Assembly (NCBI GenBank): GCA_025210655.1
Contig: JAOARG010000052.1
Location: forward strand, 1 to 44,582
Length of the DNA: 44,582 nucleotides
Reading direction: 5' to 3'
Source of the DNA: Bacillota bacterium
GTDB lineage: Bacteria; Bacillota; Clostridia; Peptostreptococcales; Acidaminobacteraceae
Shown here in pieces: positions 41,834 to 44,582 of this stretch. Below the pieces are notes generated by a model. The model worked only from the letters and a program-made list of their open reading frames with translations, ran no database searches and was not told the origin of the DNA. The stretch's first letter is position 1. Every line of letters starts with the position of its first letter. Made by a program: the position numbers and the translations under genes.

Positions 41834-42958
41834 TTGAGTAATATTAATGTAATAGAAACTAAATCTACTTCTCAGAGCACAAATCTAACTAACAAAGTTA
41901 TTCTTAGTAGAGATTCAAATCTATTTCAAGTTTATTTTGAATCGAGCTTAGTTAGTAACGAAAAAGATCCAACTAAGGCTGTCAACGGTAAAATTGTTTA
42001 TGATAAGAAGAAAAAAAATGATGATTTTGATTGTCCTGAAAGATTATCAAGAAGAGATATAAAAGTAGGACAGATGATGGAGATAAATTTAAAGACTGAA
42101 GAAGTCTATGAACTGTATAAAGCTTTAGATACAAGATACCATTTGTATAATGAAAAAGGTTTGAATTTTGGTAATAAGAAGTACTGTTTCTTTGAGGTAG
42201 ATAATGACGAAATAGTTGATTATATAAGTAAAAATAAAGTATTGCTTGAAAAAATAATTAAGAATAATGAGATTCATTTATTAAAAGAAGTTCTGGATTT
42301 GTTTACGAATCCTAATATTGATAATGAATTAATAAGCGAGTTGAAAGCGATAGATATATCAGAATTGAATAATATTGAAAATAAAATCAATTTAGCTAAA
42401 TTTGATAAAGTTTTAGATATATGGAATGAGAACAAAAATAACAGTAATGAAGAATTTTGGCAGAGTACTTTTGAATCCAATGATTGGGTTATCTCTCAAA
42501 TTTTTATAACACCGATGATATATCTGGATAGTAAAGTATATTTAGGTGGAAAGAGTATTGATAACAAAGGAGGTAATATAACTGATTTTGTATATAATAA
42601 CTCTATAAGCAAAAATGTGAGTGTTATAGAAATTAAAACGCCAGTCACAGAGTTAGTTGGTGGAAAATATAGAAAAACATATAAAATGAGTGATGAGTTA
42701 AATGGTGCAGTCAACCAAGTATTAAACTATAGAGATTCTTTTATAAAGAATTATTATAGTTTAGCAGGTGGATCAAGTGATGTATTTGATATAAATAATC
42801 CTCAATCTATAATAATTATAGGCAATCAAGGGAACCTAAATAAAGATCAAATTCGTGCATTTGAAAATTTTAGAAATGAATTGAAAAATATTGAAATAAT
42901 TACTTATGATGAATTGTTTTTAAGACTGTCAAAGTTAAAGGAACTGTATTCTAAATAA
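41834..42958 (+). CDS. sduA: Shedu immune nuclease SduA (DUF4263)
   Basis: A 374-residue protein. The C-terminal domain from about residue 205 has the Shedu PD-(D/E)xK order: an early Glu/Trp helix NEEFWQSTFESNDWVISQIF, Asp251 in NITDFVY, Glu266 and Lys268 in VIEIKTP, and a following helix with Gln295 (AVNQVLNYR). This is the single-gene Shedu antiphage system, whose nuclease degrades DNA on infection. The N-terminal 200 residues are a variable sensor region with no domain I recognise; it has a charged, lysine-rich stretch at 57-62. The start is the TTG at 41834 because GGAGGTG ends 6 bases before it. It has its own promoter, and the duplicated-domain gene follows 76 bases later, perhaps on the same transcript. 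Confidence 0.85.
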   Translation: MSNINVIETKSTSQSTNLTNKVILSRDSNLFQVYFESSLVSNEKDPTKAVNGKIVYDKKKKNDDFDCPERLSRRDIKVGQMMEINLKTEEVYELYKALDTRYHLYNEKGLNFGNKKYCFFEVDNDEIVDYISKNKVLLEKIIKNNEIHLLKEVLDLFTNPNIDNELISELKAIDISELNNIENKINLAKFDKVLDIWNENKNNSNEEFWQSTFESNDWVISQIFITPMIYLDSKVYLGGKSIDNKGGNITDFVYNNSISKNVSVIEIKTPVTELVGGKYRKTYKMSDELNGAVNQVLNYRDSFIKNYYSLAGGSSDVFDINNPQSIIIIGNQGNLNKDQIRAFENFRNELKNIEIITYDELFLRLSKLKELYSK

Positions 42959-43034
42959 AAATTTTGTGAAGGTAGTTATATAATTATAGGATATACTATT
43001 TTTTACAACAAAATAAATTGAAGGATGATAAGCT

Positions 43035-44228
43035 ATGGAATATGTTTGGGTTGAAAATGAAATGAATGTAAGAGCTTTAAAAAATGATGATTCAATTATA
43101 CATATTAAGTGGAGTAAGAAACCGGAAAATGATTTTCTAGATTTATCGAGGTATTATATAAATTCAGCATATTATATATTAAAAGAAATTATTAATCCTT
43201 CTCATAATGATAATATTAAGTATGATATGTGGTTTTTACCAAGTGTATATATGATGAGACAAGCAATAGAATTGCTGTTAAAAGCTGGGTTGGCTTTTAA
43301 AGGTTGTAGTAAGAAAGATTTACAGGATATTTATATTAATTGTAAACATAATATAGCAAAACTTTTAGATACTTATATTAATCTATACGGCAATGAGAAT
43401 TTAAATGATAATGAAATGAAGTGGATTTTGAAGTATATAGATAGTATTGAGGAGATAGATTCGAATTCAGATTTATTTAGGTATCCATTTAAGGATGATT
43501 TCATGGAGCAATATGGGAATAATTATTTGGATATTGTTGACATGTCGAATAGACTTTTTCATGGGTATAGTACTATAAATAAAATTATTTATGGAGATTG
43601 TTATCAAGATGTTGAATTAGACGTTGATGAGAGTACCGAATTTATTAAATTGGCTGAGACTGGTATCTATAATTGTTATCTATGGGATTCACCCTGGAGT
43701 GATGGCTTTCATAAACAAGTTACTGGATATAGTGAAGTAGCAAATTTTCTATTTGATGCATTTGTTGAATCAGGGAATAAGGAATTATTTTATCCAATAG
43801 TGTTTTCTATGCGAAATGCAATAGAAATAGGTTTGAAGAGATTATTGCATATTCAGATGGATAAGAGTGTTTGTGAAAAAGAAATAAGGCGAAAAAAGAA
43901 CTCACATCTATTATATAAAGACTTATGGTTGGCTATAAAGCCGATGTTAATTCATTATTCTCAAGTTGATAATCAGGATATAGAAACTTTGATTATAGCG
44001 GAGAATTATATTAAATCAATTAGTAAACTTGATAAGAATGGTGATTTGTTTAGATACCCATGCACTTATAGTCATGAATATAAGTTTGATGATGAAAAAG
44101 TGGATGTTAGGAATCTATATAACTATTACCTTGGTATTTTTCATTTTATAGAAGGCTGTGATTCTTGGTTAGACTATATCAGAGAGATTGAATCTGAAAT
44201 GCGTAGTGAGTATTCATGGAGGATTTAA
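43035..44228 (+). CDS. Internally duplicated HEPN-like protein beside Shedu
   Basis: A 397-residue, all-helical-looking soluble protein made of two copies of one domain. Copy 1 has MMRQAIELLLKAGL (72-85), KHNIAKLLD (104-112) and DLFRYPF (146-152). Copy 2 has SMRNAIEIGLKRLL (258-271), SHLLYKDLW (290-298) and DLFRYPC (337-343). The R-x-A-I-E-x-x-L-K helix and the His-led helix after it resemble HEPN-fold proteins, many of which are RNases in defence or toxin systems. The classical catalytic R-x4-6-H is not clear; NRLFHG in copy 1 is the nearest. AAGGATGAT precedes the ATG. No named family recognised. The function is open; co-location with Shedu suggests defence. Confidence 0.7.
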   Translation: MEYVWVENEMNVRALKNDDSIIHIKWSKKPENDFLDLSRYYINSAYYILKEIINPSHNDNIKYDMWFLPSVYMMRQAIELLLKAGLAFKGCSKKDLQDIYINCKHNIAKLLDTYINLYGNENLNDNEMKWILKYIDSIEEIDSNSDLFRYPFKDDFMEQYGNNYLDIVDMSNRLFHGYSTINKIIYGDCYQDVELDVDESTEFIKLAETGIYNCYLWDSPWSDGFHKQVTGYSEVANFLFDAFVESGNKELFYPIVFSMRNAIEIGLKRLLHIQMDKSVCEKEIRRKKNSHLLYKDLWLAIKPMLIHYSQVDNQDIETLIIAENYIKSISKLDKNGDLFRYPCTYSHEYKFDDEKVDVRNLYNYYLGIFHFIEGCDSWLDYIREIESEMRSEYSWRI

Positions 44229-44316
44229 ACTACTAATATGAGGACGATATGTTTAATCCAGAAGAGTCAATAAAAAAGATTATAATTAAATAAAAATAAA
44301 ATTGTGTCATAAATGA

Positions 44317-44378
44317 TTTATTCAAATTAGTATCAATTTGAATAAAGATCCTAGGAATATTACAGTTCTTAGGGTCTT
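44317..44378 (+). terminator. Two adjoining hairpins after the HEPN-like gene
   Basis: TTTATTCAAATT/AATTTGAATAAA (44317-44346) is followed by AAGATCCTAGGAA/TTCTTAGGGTCTT (44345-44378, two G-U) and TATTTTTATT. The second is the likely terminator. They overlap by two bases. Confidence 0.75.
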
Positions 44379-44398
44379 ATTTTTATTAAAATTTATTT

Positions 44399-44447
44399 GC
44401 CCAAGCAAAAAATCACCAAGGTCGCTGTTTAAAATAAACAGCACTAG
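44399..44447. repeat. Partial family A ladder right arm (E9)
   Basis: After a central terminator come a short spacer (CCAAG) and the hairpin GCTGTTTA/TAAACAGC (44424-44442), then ACTAG. This matches the start of the ACTAGAC spacer in E1, where a hairpin also ends in CAGC directly before ACTAGAC. The spacer is cut short by the next feature. Confidence 0.5.
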
Positions 44448-44582
44448 TGTTTGCGAGGCATGTTGCCGAGCCGATGGGTTGTAAGAAGCCCTTTTACCCA
44501 GCCAATGGGGAAGAAAAGTTGTAAGCAAGGGCGTATCTGGTGACAGATGGGTCTGAAGGAAGCTGATGACGGTTGAAGGAAC
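44447..44582 (+). mobile_element. Probable 5' end of a group II intron (runs off the window)
   Basis: From about GTGTTTGCG at 44447 the base composition changes abruptly to G-rich, purine-rich structured sequence. It has stretches typical of bacterial group II intron domain I, such as GTTGTAAGCAAGGGCG, CTGGTGACAG and GGTCTGAAGGAAGCTGATG. No reading frame is evident in it. The intron-encoded reverse transcriptase and domains II-VI would lie beyond base 44582. The 5' boundary is approximate, and the assignment rests on recollection of motif patterns, not on alignment. Confidence 0.5.

Noticed and set aside
44249..44293. 14-residue open frame with GAGG upstream, after the HEPN-like gene
   Set aside because: Too short and low in complexity to support; it may be a remnant of a deleted gene, but nothing confirms that.

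Overview
The window is AT-rich DNA from a low-GC Gram-positive anaerobe. A Clostridia-class Bacillota, perhaps a Tissierellales or Peptostreptococcales relative, fits best. The evidence is strong AGGAGG-type ribosome-binding sites, TTG/GTG starts, TTGACA/TATAAT promoters, a Na+-pumping decarboxylase beta subunit, anabolic ilvBN, TypA, a class II photolyase, a clostridial-type DUF5320 protein and pxpABC. No ribosomal RNA gene is present, and I cannot name the genus.

Layout. 1-1330: 3' end of a decarboxylase beta subunit, then an exported L,D-transpeptidase. 1782-7729: typA (-), ilvB-ilvN (+) and a DEAD-box RNA helicase (-). 8052-11973: small monocistronic genes (membrane protein, flavodoxin, GNAT, APH-like kinase, TraX-like). 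12128-14345: a Cache-domain membrane receptor without a signalling head, plus a secreted polysaccharide deacetylase. 14490-16925: a tightly overlapping ECF sigma / anti-sigma / two-membrane-protein operon. 17393-20407: an unknown anchored protein and a class II photolyase. 20912-25251: a three-gene MacB-like ABC system whose middle gene is a large multi-domain surface protein. 25812-30854: a uracil-type permease, then an Ala-Glu epimerase overlapping a CocE-type hydrolase. 31210-33043 (-): PilZ membrane protein and HAD phosphatase. 34464-40759: Nudix, ABC exporter, pxpABC (5-oxoproline to glutamate) and a LexA-controlled dinB. 41160-44228: an accessory patch with a Shedu nuclease (antiphage defence) followed by an unknown internally duplicated, HEPN-like protein. 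The window ends in what looks like the 5' part of a group II intron.

The most unusual content is intergenic. At least eight gaps hold 'ladder' elements: two arms, usually on either side of an intrinsic terminator, each a row of short spacers (family A GTCTAGT, family B GGTGGTGTA/GGGGAA, family C CCCAGC, family D GTTAAGC) separated by unrelated 15-25 nt hairpins. Left-arm spacers are complementary to right-arm spacers in nested order, so the whole would fold into stacked four-way junctions. In the element at 30861-31192 the five spacers alternate between GTC and ATC forms and the opposite arm follows the same order with GAC and GAT. Two family B copies share spacers while one arm hairpin has been replaced by a different hairpin. 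Single-arm and chimeric copies suggest arms move or recombine independently. I do not recognise this as a named repeat family.

All functional statements come from reading sequence motifs; no database search or folding program was run.
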